Positions 1 to 5,235 of a DNA stretch of 6,288 bases are shown piece by piece. The stretch comes from Paracoccaceae bacterium. GTDB taxonomy: Bacteria; Pseudomonadota; Alphaproteobacteria; Rhodobacterales; Rhodobacteraceae. Location: contig SLKW01000269.1 in NCBI GenBank assembly GCA_007134405.1, forward strand, positions 1 to 6,288, given 5' to 3'. A program made the position numbers and the translations under genes. Within the stretch, counting starts at the first letter, position 1. Each line of letters starts with the position of its first letter. The notes beneath the pieces are model-generated. The model saw nothing but the letters and a program-made list of their open reading frames with translations, was not told the DNA's origin and ran no database searches.

Positions 1-863
1 CGAAATGTGCCCGGCGTCACGTGCGGGTCCAGGGCGTCGAACAGGCCGACCGCCTGCAGGCGCCGGAACAGATCGGCGATGTCTTGCGCCTGCGCCATCG
101 CTTCGGTGGTGCGAGCCACGCAGGCGAGGGTGGGGATCGCCAGATCGAGGGCCTGCAGGCAGCCCCGGTCGCTCAGCCAGGCGTCGCGCGGACGGATCCA
201 GCGGATCTCTTCGGGCGCGACGCCCTGGTCGAGCAGCCACACGACCGTGTCCATGGCCGTCTTGCCGGCGCCGATCACGGTGAAGCCGCTGGGCGCCTTG
301 GTCACATCGGGCAGGGTGTTTGGCGCGATCACCCGCATTCCAGGGTCCACCGCAAAGGGTGGCGGCCGGTGGGCCGGGATCGCGGCCTCCAGATAGCGGG
401 CATCCACCAGCGCCCGCCGGGCGCGAATGCGGCAGGTCTTGCCGGTCAGTCGCGAGACGGCCAGATGCGCGTCACCGTCTTGCCCCTGATGCTCATGCAG
501 CGGCAGGAACCGCACCCGGCCTGTCGGTAGCATCCGTTCATGCAGCACCCGCTCATAGTAGGCGCAGACCTCCGCCGCGCCGGCACGCTCGTAGTACCCG
601 GCGTTGGCCCCCGCATTGTCAACACGGTCCGTGCCCAGGGGCATCGATTCAACGCCGTAGATGGCCGACGGCTGGTGCAGACGCACGAAGGGATAGGCAT
701 CAAGCCAGTGGCCGCCGGGCGCATGGCGGCGATCGAGCAGGATCACATCGTGATCCGAATGCGCGAGCAGCGTATCGACGAAGGCCATGCCGGTGGCGCC
801 GGCACCGATCACCAGATAGTCGGTTTCGAGTTCGGCCATGCGGCTGGTGCTTGCGGGAGTCAT
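1..863 (-). CDS. FAD/NAD(P)-binding oxidoreductase (flavoprotein monooxygenase-like), 3' end outside window
   Basis: The frame stays open for 287 codons from the ATG at 863 to the left edge, so the C-terminus is missing. Residues 16-25 (YLVIGAGATG) form the first GxGxxG Rossmann motif, followed by an acidic residue ending the second strand (LLDRR, about 42-46) and the GGHW segment (50-53) typical of FAD-binding monooxygenase-like proteins. A second nucleotide-binding motif, VIGAGKTAMD at about 196-205, fits an NAD(P)H site. Two such sites in this order are the hallmark of class B-type flavoprotein oxidoreductases; the substrate cannot be read from sequence. No signal peptide or membrane segment is seen, so it is probably cytoplasmic. 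An alternative start is the ATG at 839 (residue 9); neither start has a clear Shine-Dalgarno, and translation is probably coupled to the gene 13 bases upstream. The divergent hydrolase-regulator is a candidate controller, by position only. Confidence 0.85.
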   Translation of the reverse strand, partial: MTPASTSRMAELETDYLVIGAGATGMAFVDTLLAHSDHDVILLDRRHAPGGHWLDAYPFVRLHQPSAIYGVESMPLGTDRVDNAGANAGYYERAGAAEVCAYYERVLHERMLPTGRVRFLPLHEHQGQDGDAHLAVSRLTGKTCRIRARRALVDARYLEAAIPAHRPPPFAVDPGMRVIAPNTLPDVTKAPSGFTVIGAGKTAMDTVVWLLDQGVAPEEIRWIRPRDAWLSDRGCLQALDLAIPTLACVARTTEAMAQAQDIADLFRRLQAVGLFDALDPHVTPGTF

Positions 864-876
864 CGGACCACTTTTT

Positions 877-1131
877 TCAGTTGGATGTGGTTGGCCGCGT
901 TCCGGAGTGCCTGAAATTCCCTGATCGCACGCGCGGAAACATCGCGGACCGGATGGCCGCGACGACCCGGTCGGCAGCGCCCGGCCACCCATGTGCCCGC
1001 GCCGCAAGCATCCGGGACGGAGACCGCAGGATCAGCGCGCCGCGCAACCTGCGCGCCCGGGCCTCGTAGAAGGCGAAGTCGATCGTTCCGTCGGCGCAGC
1101 GGCGGATTTCGGGATCGTTCTGGCAGGTCAT
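877..1131 (-). CDS. Small protein of unknown function (84 aa), first gene of the flavoprotein operon
   Basis: This 84-residue frame starts at the ATG at 1131, chosen because a full AGGAGG lies 7 bases before it; a longer version starting at 1239 has no such signal. The N-terminal half reads like a conserved block: PEIRRCADGTIDFAFYEARA (7-26) followed by the basic segment RRLRGALILRSPSR. The C-terminal third is rich in Arg, Ser and Thr and looks poorly constrained. It has two cysteines (3 and 12), no membrane segment and no recognised domain. I recall small alphaproteobacterial hypothetical proteins with a similar DGTIDFxFY stretch, but cannot name a family. The stop lies 13 bases before the flavoprotein start, so the two are almost certainly co-transcribed, and this protein may be an accessory factor of that enzyme (inference). 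Confidence 0.7.
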   Translation of the reverse strand: MTCQNDPEIRRCADGTIDFAFYEARARRLRGALILRSPSRMLAARAHGWPGAADRVVAAIRSAMFPRVRSGNFRHSGTRPTTSN

Positions 1132-1303
1132 GGCGTGTCCTCCTGTCGCGTTCACCCTGCCTCCACTGTGCCCTCCGCCGAGCAGTGGTGCTTGAAGAAA
1201 CCCTTGCCGGAACCTTTCGAATGGCTTGGGATTTGGCATGGATGGCCGGTCACCACTGCAGATTCCGGCGTGTCAGGTCACCAGGATGTGATATTCTGAC
1301 GAA
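1132..1303. promoter_or_regulatory. Divergent promoter region with repeated CCACTG/CAGTGG half-sites
   Basis: These 172 bases lie between the starts of the minus-strand operon and the plus-strand hydrolase-regulator, so they must hold both promoters. Three copies of one hexamer occur: CCACTG at 1163-1168, CAGTGG at 1183-1188 and CCACTG at 1253-1258. The last two are part of a longer 9-base inverted repeat, GCAGTGGTG (1182-1190) against CACCACTGC (1251-1259). Such spaced inverted half-sites suit a dimeric regulator that could loop DNA, and the adjacent winged-helix protein is an obvious candidate (inference). A further short inverted pair, GTCAG (1272-1276) and CTGAC (1296-1300), ends just before the plus-strand start. 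I see no convincing -35/-10 pair on either strand. Confidence 0.4.
1139..1144 (-). promoter_or_regulatory. Strong ribosome binding site (AGGAGG) of the small operon gene
   Basis: On the minus strand AGGAGG stands 7 bases before the ATG at 1131. It decides the start of the 84-residue gene against the longer open frame that extends upstream. Confidence 0.85.
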
Positions 1304-2503
1304 ATGAGGTATCGTTTCGGCGCCTGCACGCTGACCCCGGACAACCACACGCTCGAAGTGGACGGCGCACCCGTCCATGTCGAACCGCAGGTATTCGACA
1401 TCCTGCTGCTGCTGGTGCGGCATCCCGACCGGCTGGTCAGTCACGACCAGCTCATGTCCGAGGTCTGGGGGGGGCGGATCGTGTCCGACGCCACGGTCAG
1501 CGCCCGCATCAGCGCAGCCCGCGCGGCCATCGGTGATGACGGACGGCGGCAGACCTGGATCCGCACCGTTCCGCGTCGCGGCTTTCGCTTTGTCGGCGCC
1601 GTCGAGCGGATCGGCCAGGAGACTTCGGTCACCGAGGCGCAGTCGGCCGATGCGCGGCAGCGGATCGGCATGTGCCGAAGTTGCGATGGTGTGCGCATCG
1701 CCTACGCGCGGTCGGGCTGCGGTCCGCCCCTGGTCCGCGCAGGGCATTGGCTGACCCATCTGGAAAACGACTGGCACAGCCCGATATGGCGCCCGATCCT
1801 GAACGAGATGGGCCGGAGCTTCACGCTGTGGCGCTACGATCAGCGCGGCAACGGTCTGTCCGCGCAGGACGTCGACGATCTGTCGCTTGATGCGGCCGTT
1901 GCGGATCTTTCCGCCGTGGTGACGGCCGCCGGCCTCGACCGCTTCGTGCTCTATGGCATCTCGCAGGGCAGTCCCGTGGCGATCCGCTATGCCGTGCAGA
2001 ACCCCGACAAGGTCAGCCGGCTGATCCTGCATGGTGGATACGAGCGCGGCCGGCGCCTGCGCGACACCCCAGGCGAGGCCACGATGTCGGAGGCCATGGT
2101 CACGATGATCCGCGAGGGCTGGGGAAGACCGGGGTCGGCCTTTCTGCGGATGTTCGCAGCGATGTACATTCCCGGTGGCAGCACGGACCAGATCGCCTCG
2201 CTTGCCGAGCTTCAGCGCCTGTGCACTCCGGTCGAGAACGCCTGGCGCCTCTGACAGGCCTATGACGGGTTTTCGGTGCGCGGAGAGTTGGCGCAGGTCA
2301 GCGTGCCGACGTTGGTCATCCATGCCCGTGACGACGCCGTGCACCCCCTGAGCGAGGGGCTTGCGCTGGCCGAGGGGATCCCCGGCGCGCAGTTCGTGAT
2401 GCTGGAAAGCGGAAACCATGTAATCTTGCCGCAGGAACCGGCCTGGGATGTCCTGTTCTCCGAGATCCGGGACTTTGCGGCACCTAACGGCGCGCAGCCC
2501 TGA
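1304..2503 (+). pseudogene. Winged-helix DNA-binding / alpha/beta-hydrolase fusion, interrupted by one in-frame TGA
   Basis: Residues 1-98 form a winged-helix output domain of the OmpR/PhoB/CadC type, from FGACTLTPDNHTLEVDG through a recognition-helix region near 62-76 to the C-terminal wing (TVPRRGFRFVG, 88-98). After a short linker, 127-316 is an alpha/beta hydrolase with the oxyanion-type HW segment (148-149), RYDQRGNGLS (177-186) and nucleophile elbow GISQG with Ser220. A TGA at 2252-2254 then ends the protein at 316 residues. The same frame continues without further damage to 2503 with the rest of the fold: VPTLVIHARDD (334-344, presumed catalytic Asp) and ESGNH (368-372, catalytic His). 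The uninterrupted product would be 399 residues, in line with cytoplasmic wHTH-hydrolase regulators; no membrane segment joins the domains, unlike CadC. Truncated, it could still bind DNA but should lack hydrolase activity. Only a weak ribosome binding site precedes the ATG. The ligand or substrate is unknown. Confidence 0.85.
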
Positions 2504-2663
2504 TCCGGGGACCACTGCGGCCGTGACCCTGCACGCTTTGATCGGCCTCGGCCGTGACCGATGGAACTCCCGGAGCACCGGAGGCGTCTGCGGCGTGCCT
2601 TGCTCGGGCTACCCTTCCGGAGAATGCGACCTGCGCCGTGCCAGGTGCCTTCTGCGTTGGCAG

Positions 2664-2693
2664 TTGAAAAAGAAAATCCTTACCCCGCAAAAT
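2664..2693 (+). promoter_or_regulatory. Candidate housekeeping-type promoter of the DUF4242 gene
   Basis: TTGAAA (2664-2669) matches the -35 consensus at five of six positions. After 18 bases, CAAAAT (2688-2693) matches TATAAT at four of six. It lies in the locally most A/T-rich stretch of the intergenic region and would give a leader of about 100 bases. No other pair in 2504-2801 is better. The rest of that gap shows an 11-base direct repeat, CGGCCGTGACC at 2518-2528 and 2549-2559, of unknown meaning. Confidence 0.4.
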
Positions 2694-2705
2694 TCTGATC
2701 GATCC

Positions 2706-2725
2706 CCGAAAAGCCAGCTTTTCGG
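2706..2725 (+). other. Perfect hairpin CCGAAAAG-CCAG-CTTTTCGG in the DUF4242 leader
   Basis: Two 8-base arms pair perfectly around a 4-base loop, 76 bases before the DUF4242 start. If transcription starts near 2700 the hairpin sits at the extreme 5' end of the mRNA, where it could stabilise the transcript. As double-stranded DNA it would equally suit a dimeric operator. No T-run follows on the plus strand, so it is not a standard intrinsic terminator in that direction. Confidence 0.5.
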
Positions 2726-2801
2726 CAGGAAAGAAATTCTCGTTAGGAGTCGGGTAGGCCAGACGGCAGACTGTCACTGTCCAACAGCGGAGGAAACGGA
2801 A

Positions 2802-3068
2802 ATGGCACAGCTTCGACGCTTCATGATCGAACGCGGAATTCCGGGGGTGGGGAACTTCTCGACGACGGAGCTCTGCGGCGCCGCCCGCGCCTCGAACCAG
2901 GCACTGGAGACCATCGGGCCGGCGATCCAGTGGCAGCACAGCTACGTCGCAGGCGACAAGACCTTTTGCGTCTACCTCGCCGAGAGCGAGGAGGCCATCC
3001 GAAGGCATTCGGAACTCAGTGGGATCCCGGTGACGGCCATCACCGAGGTGCCTTTATCGATCCGCTGA
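2802..3068 (+). CDS. DUF4242 family protein (SCO4226-like nickel-binding family), 88 aa
   Basis: The 88-residue product shows the family pattern throughout: an N-terminal ERGIPGVG (9-16), then the helix leading to GPAIQWQHSYVAGDKTFCVYLAE and the helix with the conserved SEEAIRRHSE before GIP. Family members are about 80-95 residues and have a ferredoxin-like alpha/beta fold. SCO4226 of Streptomyces coelicolor, a member, was characterised as a dimeric nickel-binding protein; whether this copy binds nickel is inferred. The histidines, tyrosine and cysteine in the QHSYVAGDKTFCVY region and the RRH histidine are possible ligands. The start is firm: GGAGG at 2789-2793 stands 8 bases before the ATG at 2802. 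The gene is probably monocistronic, with its own promoter and leader hairpin upstream and a terminator-like hairpin about 30 bases after the stop. Confidence 0.85.
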   Translation: MAQLRRFMIERGIPGVGNFSTTELCGAARASNQALETIGPAIQWQHSYVAGDKTFCVYLAESEEAIRRHSELSGIPVTAITEVPLSIR

Positions 3069-3098
3069 CGGCGAACAACTGAGCGGCCTCGAGCACAG

Positions 3099-3120
3099 CT
3101 CGGACCGGCATCGGTCCGGG
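3099..3120 (+). terminator. Terminator-like hairpin after the DUF4242 gene
   Basis: CGGACCG (3101-3107) and CGGTCCG (3112-3118) pair perfectly around the loop GCAT; a T-G wobble and a C-G pair extend the stem to 9. It begins about 30 bases after the stop codon. No T-tract follows, as is common in GC-rich alphaproteobacteria, so termination efficiency is uncertain. Confidence 0.5.
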
Positions 3121-3391
3121 CGCACGTCCGGCGATGGGGCCTGCCGACGGTTTGATGATCCAAAAGACGGATGACATGACGGTACCCGGTTCGAGGCGCT
3201 TCACTGAAATCAGCTGATATGGCCTGCAGTGCGCATCCGCCGCCTGCTACGAATGGTGGCGGGAAGCCGATACGAGCTGTGCTTGACGCAGGTCCGGCAA
3301 CAGGAACCGCCGGGAACGGTTCTATTCCACCGGAGAGTCGCATTTTACCATGACGGATGGAACCGTGGCTGGAGTAAGGTAATCTTTCCCT
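3121..3391 (+). other. Gene-free leader region of the LysR gene
   Basis: Together with the hairpin before it, this fills the 323 bases between the DUF4242 stop and the LysR start. I find no convincing protein-coding frame or RNA gene on either strand. It contains an inverted repeat, GAACCG (3304-3309) and CGGTTC (3317-3322) with a 7-base spacer, a plausible operator or self-regulation site about 70 bases before the LysR start. A TTGACG at 3283-3288 resembles a -35 box but has no good -10 partner. A ten-residue mini-frame, MTDGTVAGVR, runs from the ATG at 3350 to the TAA at 3380-3382 and ends 9 bases before LysR; whether it is translated is unknown. Confidence 0.4.
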
Positions 3392-4327
3392 ATGGCCGCC
3401 ACGCAGCATCTCCGCGCGCTTCAGGCGCTGGAACTCGCCGTCCGACACGGCTCGATCCGGCGCGCGGCGGAGGAACTGGCCATCACGCCGGCGGCCGCGG
3501 GCCAGCGCATCCGCGCGCTTGAGGATTACCTCGGCACCGACCTGCTGCTGCGTGGCCGTTCCGGCTTGCATCCGACGCCTGCGCTGGAACAGGCTCTGCC
3601 CGATCTGCCGGCCGCCTTCGCCGCGCTGGAGCGGGTCACCGGGACGCTCGATTTCCAGCGCGTGTCGGAGCTGCACATTGTTGCAGATCCCGACTGGGCC
3701 GAGCTGTGGCTGATGCGGCGCCTGCCCGCCTTCCGCGACGCGCACCCCAACATCCGCTTCTGCATCAACGGCGAAGGCGACGTGCCGATGCGCCTCGGGG
3801 CTCCGGACATGCGCATGGAGCGCTCTGACGCCACCAAGGGCATGCCCCTGTTCCGCGACGTCCATGTGGCGATCACGGGTCCTGACAACCTGCGCCGGCT
3901 GGGCGACTGGGACCGAGACTTCGAGCTCGAAGGGCTGCCGCTGCTGCATCTGGATGGAAGCATTGCAGAAGCCAGAATTCCTGGATGGCCGGAGTGGGTG
4001 GAAAAGTACGGACAGCGTCGTGAGGGCGCAGATCGTGGTGTGAACTATCGCCATCTGAGGCAGGCTCTCGCGGCAGTGCGTGAGAACGTGGGGTTCCTCA
4101 TCTGTGGTCTTTGCCTTGCACGCGCCGATCTCGATGCCGGCAGGGTGGTCCTGGTCTATCCAGCCGAGCGGCATCTGTCGGAGGTCGCGCCCTACCGGAT
4201 GTTCCTGCGCGATGCCACCCGGACGACCGCACAGGTCCGCCGCTTCGCCGACTGGCTGCTCGAGCAGGCGCGAGAGTCGCAGGCGTGGGTCGATGGCATG
4301 GCCGGGCCGGCCCATCGTACCGGGTGA
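3392..4327 (+). CDS. LysR-family transcriptional regulator, 311 aa
   Basis: The length and layout are those of a complete LysR regulator. The N-terminal winged helix-turn-helix spans about residues 5-65, with RHGSIRRAAEELAITPAAAG (18-37) as the helix-turn-helix and QRIRALEDYLGTDLLLR (38-54) as the dimer linker start and wing. The effector-binding domain begins near VSELHIVADPDWAELWL (91-107) and runs to about 295. The sequence resembles the GcvA-like branch, in which TPAAVSxxIRALE is usual; TPAAAGQRIRALE is a variant of this. The effector is unknown. The ATG at 3392 is preceded only by a weak AAGG about 12 bases upstream, but it gives the correct domain start. It has no divergent partner; candidate targets are the DUF4242 gene upstream, itself, or a distant locus (inference). 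Downstream it converges on decayed genes. Confidence 0.92.
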   Translation: MAATQHLRALQALELAVRHGSIRRAAEELAITPAAAGQRIRALEDYLGTDLLLRGRSGLHPTPALEQALPDLPAAFAALERVTGTLDFQRVSELHIVADPDWAELWLMRRLPAFRDAHPNIRFCINGEGDVPMRLGAPDMRMERSDATKGMPLFRDVHVAITGPDNLRRLGDWDRDFELEGLPLLHLDGSIAEARIPGWPEWVEKYGQRREGADRGVNYRHLRQALAAVRENVGFLICGLCLARADLDAGRVVLVYPAERHLSEVAPYRMFLRDATRTTAQVRRFADWLLEQARESQAWVDGMAGPAHRTG

Positions 4328-4344
4328 CATCGCCAGCAGATCGA

Positions 4345-4378
4345 CGGACCGCAGCCGCACCGTGGCAGCGTCGGTCCG
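4345..4378 (+). terminator. Possible terminator hairpin after the LysR gene
   Basis: CGGACCG (4345-4351) and CGGTCCG (4372-4378) form a perfect 7-base stem about 18 bases after the stop. The 20-base loop can form a short inner GCC/GGC pair. No T-tract follows. The arms are the same heptamer pair as in the hairpin after the DUF4242 gene. Confidence 0.35.
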
Positions 4379-4443
4379 CCCCACCCACCGCGCGCCGGTG
4401 CCGTCGCAGGGCGTTTCTTCCGGTGGCGCCGGGGCGGGCCAGC

Positions 4444-4710
4444 TTACCGGACCGGCTCCTCGCCGCGGGCAAGGTAGGCGCGCAGCAGCGCAGCGCGGCG
4501 GGGGCGAAAGCTTTCGCTGGTGTTGGTCAGCTCTGTGAATGGGAAATGGGCCAGCACGAGCAGCACGCGTTCAAAGTACACCACAGACAGCGGACAGATG
4601 CGGCGACGGGTCTCGCGGTCGGCCCCGTCGCCATAGGTGATGTCCAGCGCGCGTTCGGCCCGCATGGCACGGCGCAAGGTGCCGGGGGAAGCGGTGATTG
4701 CGTTCACAAA
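4444..4710 (-). pseudogene. C-terminal remnant of a WYL-domain (YafY-type) transcriptional regulator
   Basis: The minus frame ending with the TAA at 4444-4446 reads TLRRAMRAERALDITYGDG, then ETRRRICPLSVVYFERVLLVLAH and, near its end, ESFRPRRAALLRAYLA. This order (basic helix, RALxIxY, RRxIxPL, YFERVxLLAW-like strand, SFRPRRxALL) is that of the WYL domain in YafY-type regulators. Intact members have about 220-330 residues with an N-terminal helix-turn-helix; none is found upstream. Two further signs of decay are visible. The usual Trp before the PL motif is Cys (ICPL). The segment normally holding the FRxxRI strand is missing, because AHFPF joins directly to TELTNTSESF. The frame is open up to 4980, but its upstream part belongs to other debris. 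It could be annotated as a WYL-domain protein, though I doubt function. Confidence 0.6.
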
Positions 4711-4830
4711 CGCGCGTGCCTCGATGCGGCAGAAGTCAGGCTGACGATCGTCAGCGACCGAGGGGCGGTTCGTGCCGCCGCCTCTCGATGGCCAGTGTCT
4801 ACGGCCACGTCGGGAGGCGCGTCGCCGCTG

Positions 4831-4992
4831 CGGAAGCAATCGAAGCGCGTTGTTGATCTCGGTTGCGGAATAGGCTTGCCCACGCCCTTCTCCATGAAAC
4901 CGAGTGCTACAGTTCCTCATATTCGTAGCCGGTTCGTAACCGTGCGCAACCACGAAGGGGACGTCATGCGCCCGGAGCACCTCGTCGGGCTG
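4831..4992 (-). pseudogene. Shredded C-terminal piece of a response-regulator receiver domain
   Basis: Just after a TGA (4995-4993, minus strand) the frame reads DEVLRAHDVPFVVAHGYE, like strand 4 of alphaproteobacterial receiver domains (GVPFVxxTGYE). The next expected residues, GYEYEEL, are in another frame (from 4930) and run into a TAG. GFMEKGVGKP, matching strand 5 with its conserved Lys-Pro, is in the third frame (about 4901-4873). The first frame then resumes with YSATEINNALRLL, a good final helix. One repeated 9-11-base segment (GGTTACGAACC then GGCTACGAA, 4941-4922) explains the first frame change, and a single missing base near 4872 would explain the last. The phospho-acceptor half is absent. 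The motifs are visible; the family assignment is inferred from their order. Confidence 0.45.
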
Positions 4993-5059
4993 TCACGCAT
5001 TTCTCTCGGGTAACAAGGCGGGATGCTCCGAGCAAGCCACGGACGGACCTGAGACGCCG

Positions 5060-5075
5060 CAGAAAACGTTTTCTG
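5060..5075. promoter_or_regulatory. 16-base perfect palindrome CAGAAAACGTTTTCTG, LacI-type operator candidate
   Basis: All 16 bases are self-complementary around a central CG, with A/T-rich arms in otherwise very GC-rich DNA. LacI-family operators commonly have this build (GAAA-CG-TTTC). It lies 160 bases before the DUF892 start and about 65 bases from the receiver remnant on the other strand. No LacI-family gene is in the window. Confidence 0.45.
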
Positions 5076-5097
5076 GAACACGAACCGACGTGTTTCC
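5075..5097. repeat. Inverted repeat AACACG-N6-CGTGTT next to the palindrome
   Basis: AACACG (5077-5082) and CGTGTT (5089-5094) pair perfectly around ACCGA-type spacer bases; GG and CC flanks extend the match with one extra T. It directly abuts the 16-base palindrome, so two dyad elements lie side by side, as in regulatory regions bound by more than one dimer. Confidence 0.4.
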
Positions 5098-5135
5098 GCG
5101 CCGGGTCCTGCTCCGGAAGCGCGGCTCAGGCGAAA

Positions 5136-5162
5136 TCCCGCCCGACCTTTCGGCAGGCGGGA
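5136..5162 (+). other. Hairpin with TCCCGCC/GGCGGGA arms upstream of the DUF892 gene
   Basis: TCCCGCC (5136-5142) pairs perfectly with GGCGGGA (5156-5162), with an inner CGA/TCG pair and a three-base bulge. No T-run follows. It overlaps the -35 of the candidate stress promoter, so it could act as an operator or insulate that promoter from transcription coming from the left. Confidence 0.4.
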
Positions 5163-5184
5163 ACATTCGCGGCCGGAGCCTGTT
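5160..5184 (+). promoter_or_regulatory. Possible EcfG-type general-stress promoter of the DUF892 gene
   Basis: GGAAC (5160-5164) is followed after 16 bases by TGTT (5181-5184). The alphaproteobacterial general-stress sigma factors (EcfG/RpoE2) recognise GGAAC, then roughly 16-18 bases, then CGTT or TT. The -35 match is perfect and the -10 differs at one base. It would give a leader of about 45 bases before a gene of a known stress family. The motif is short, so chance is possible. Confidence 0.35.
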
Positions 5185-5235
5185 CTGTTGGCGTTGATCG
5201 ATCGGCCTGTTGGCCACACAGAAAAGGAGCACACC

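Noticed and set aside
21..530. Plus-strand frames of 129 to 249 codons across 1-1069
   Set aside because: They are shadows of the minus-strand flavoprotein, whose Rossmann motifs are unmistakable on the other strand.
1209..1233. GGAAC followed 18 bases later by TT, a second possible EcfG-type promoter for the hydrolase-regulator
   Set aside because: The -10 lacks the expected G before TT, and such a loose pattern is expected several times by chance in this window.
2252..2290. TGA as a selenocysteine codon
   Set aside because: The position corresponds to a helix start after ENAWRL, not to a catalytic or Cys position of the family. I see no convincing stem-loop of bacterial selenocysteine-insertion type just downstream.
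2276..2503. Independent 75-residue gene starting at the GTG at 2276
   Set aside because: It is the C-terminal third of the hydrolase domain in the same frame, with no ribosome binding site of its own; alone it could not fold as a hydrolase.
1250..2578. Minus-strand open frame of 442 codons
   Set aside because: It lies antisense to the winged-helix/hydrolase gene. Its translation is a low-complexity mix rich in Arg, Gly and His with no recognisable domain, as expected opposite a GC-rich coding frame. The plus strand shows clear family motifs.
2972..4384. Minus-strand open frame of 470 codons
   Set aside because: It is antisense to the LysR gene and part of the DUF4242 gene, both of which have strong family signatures. 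The antisense product resembles nothing.
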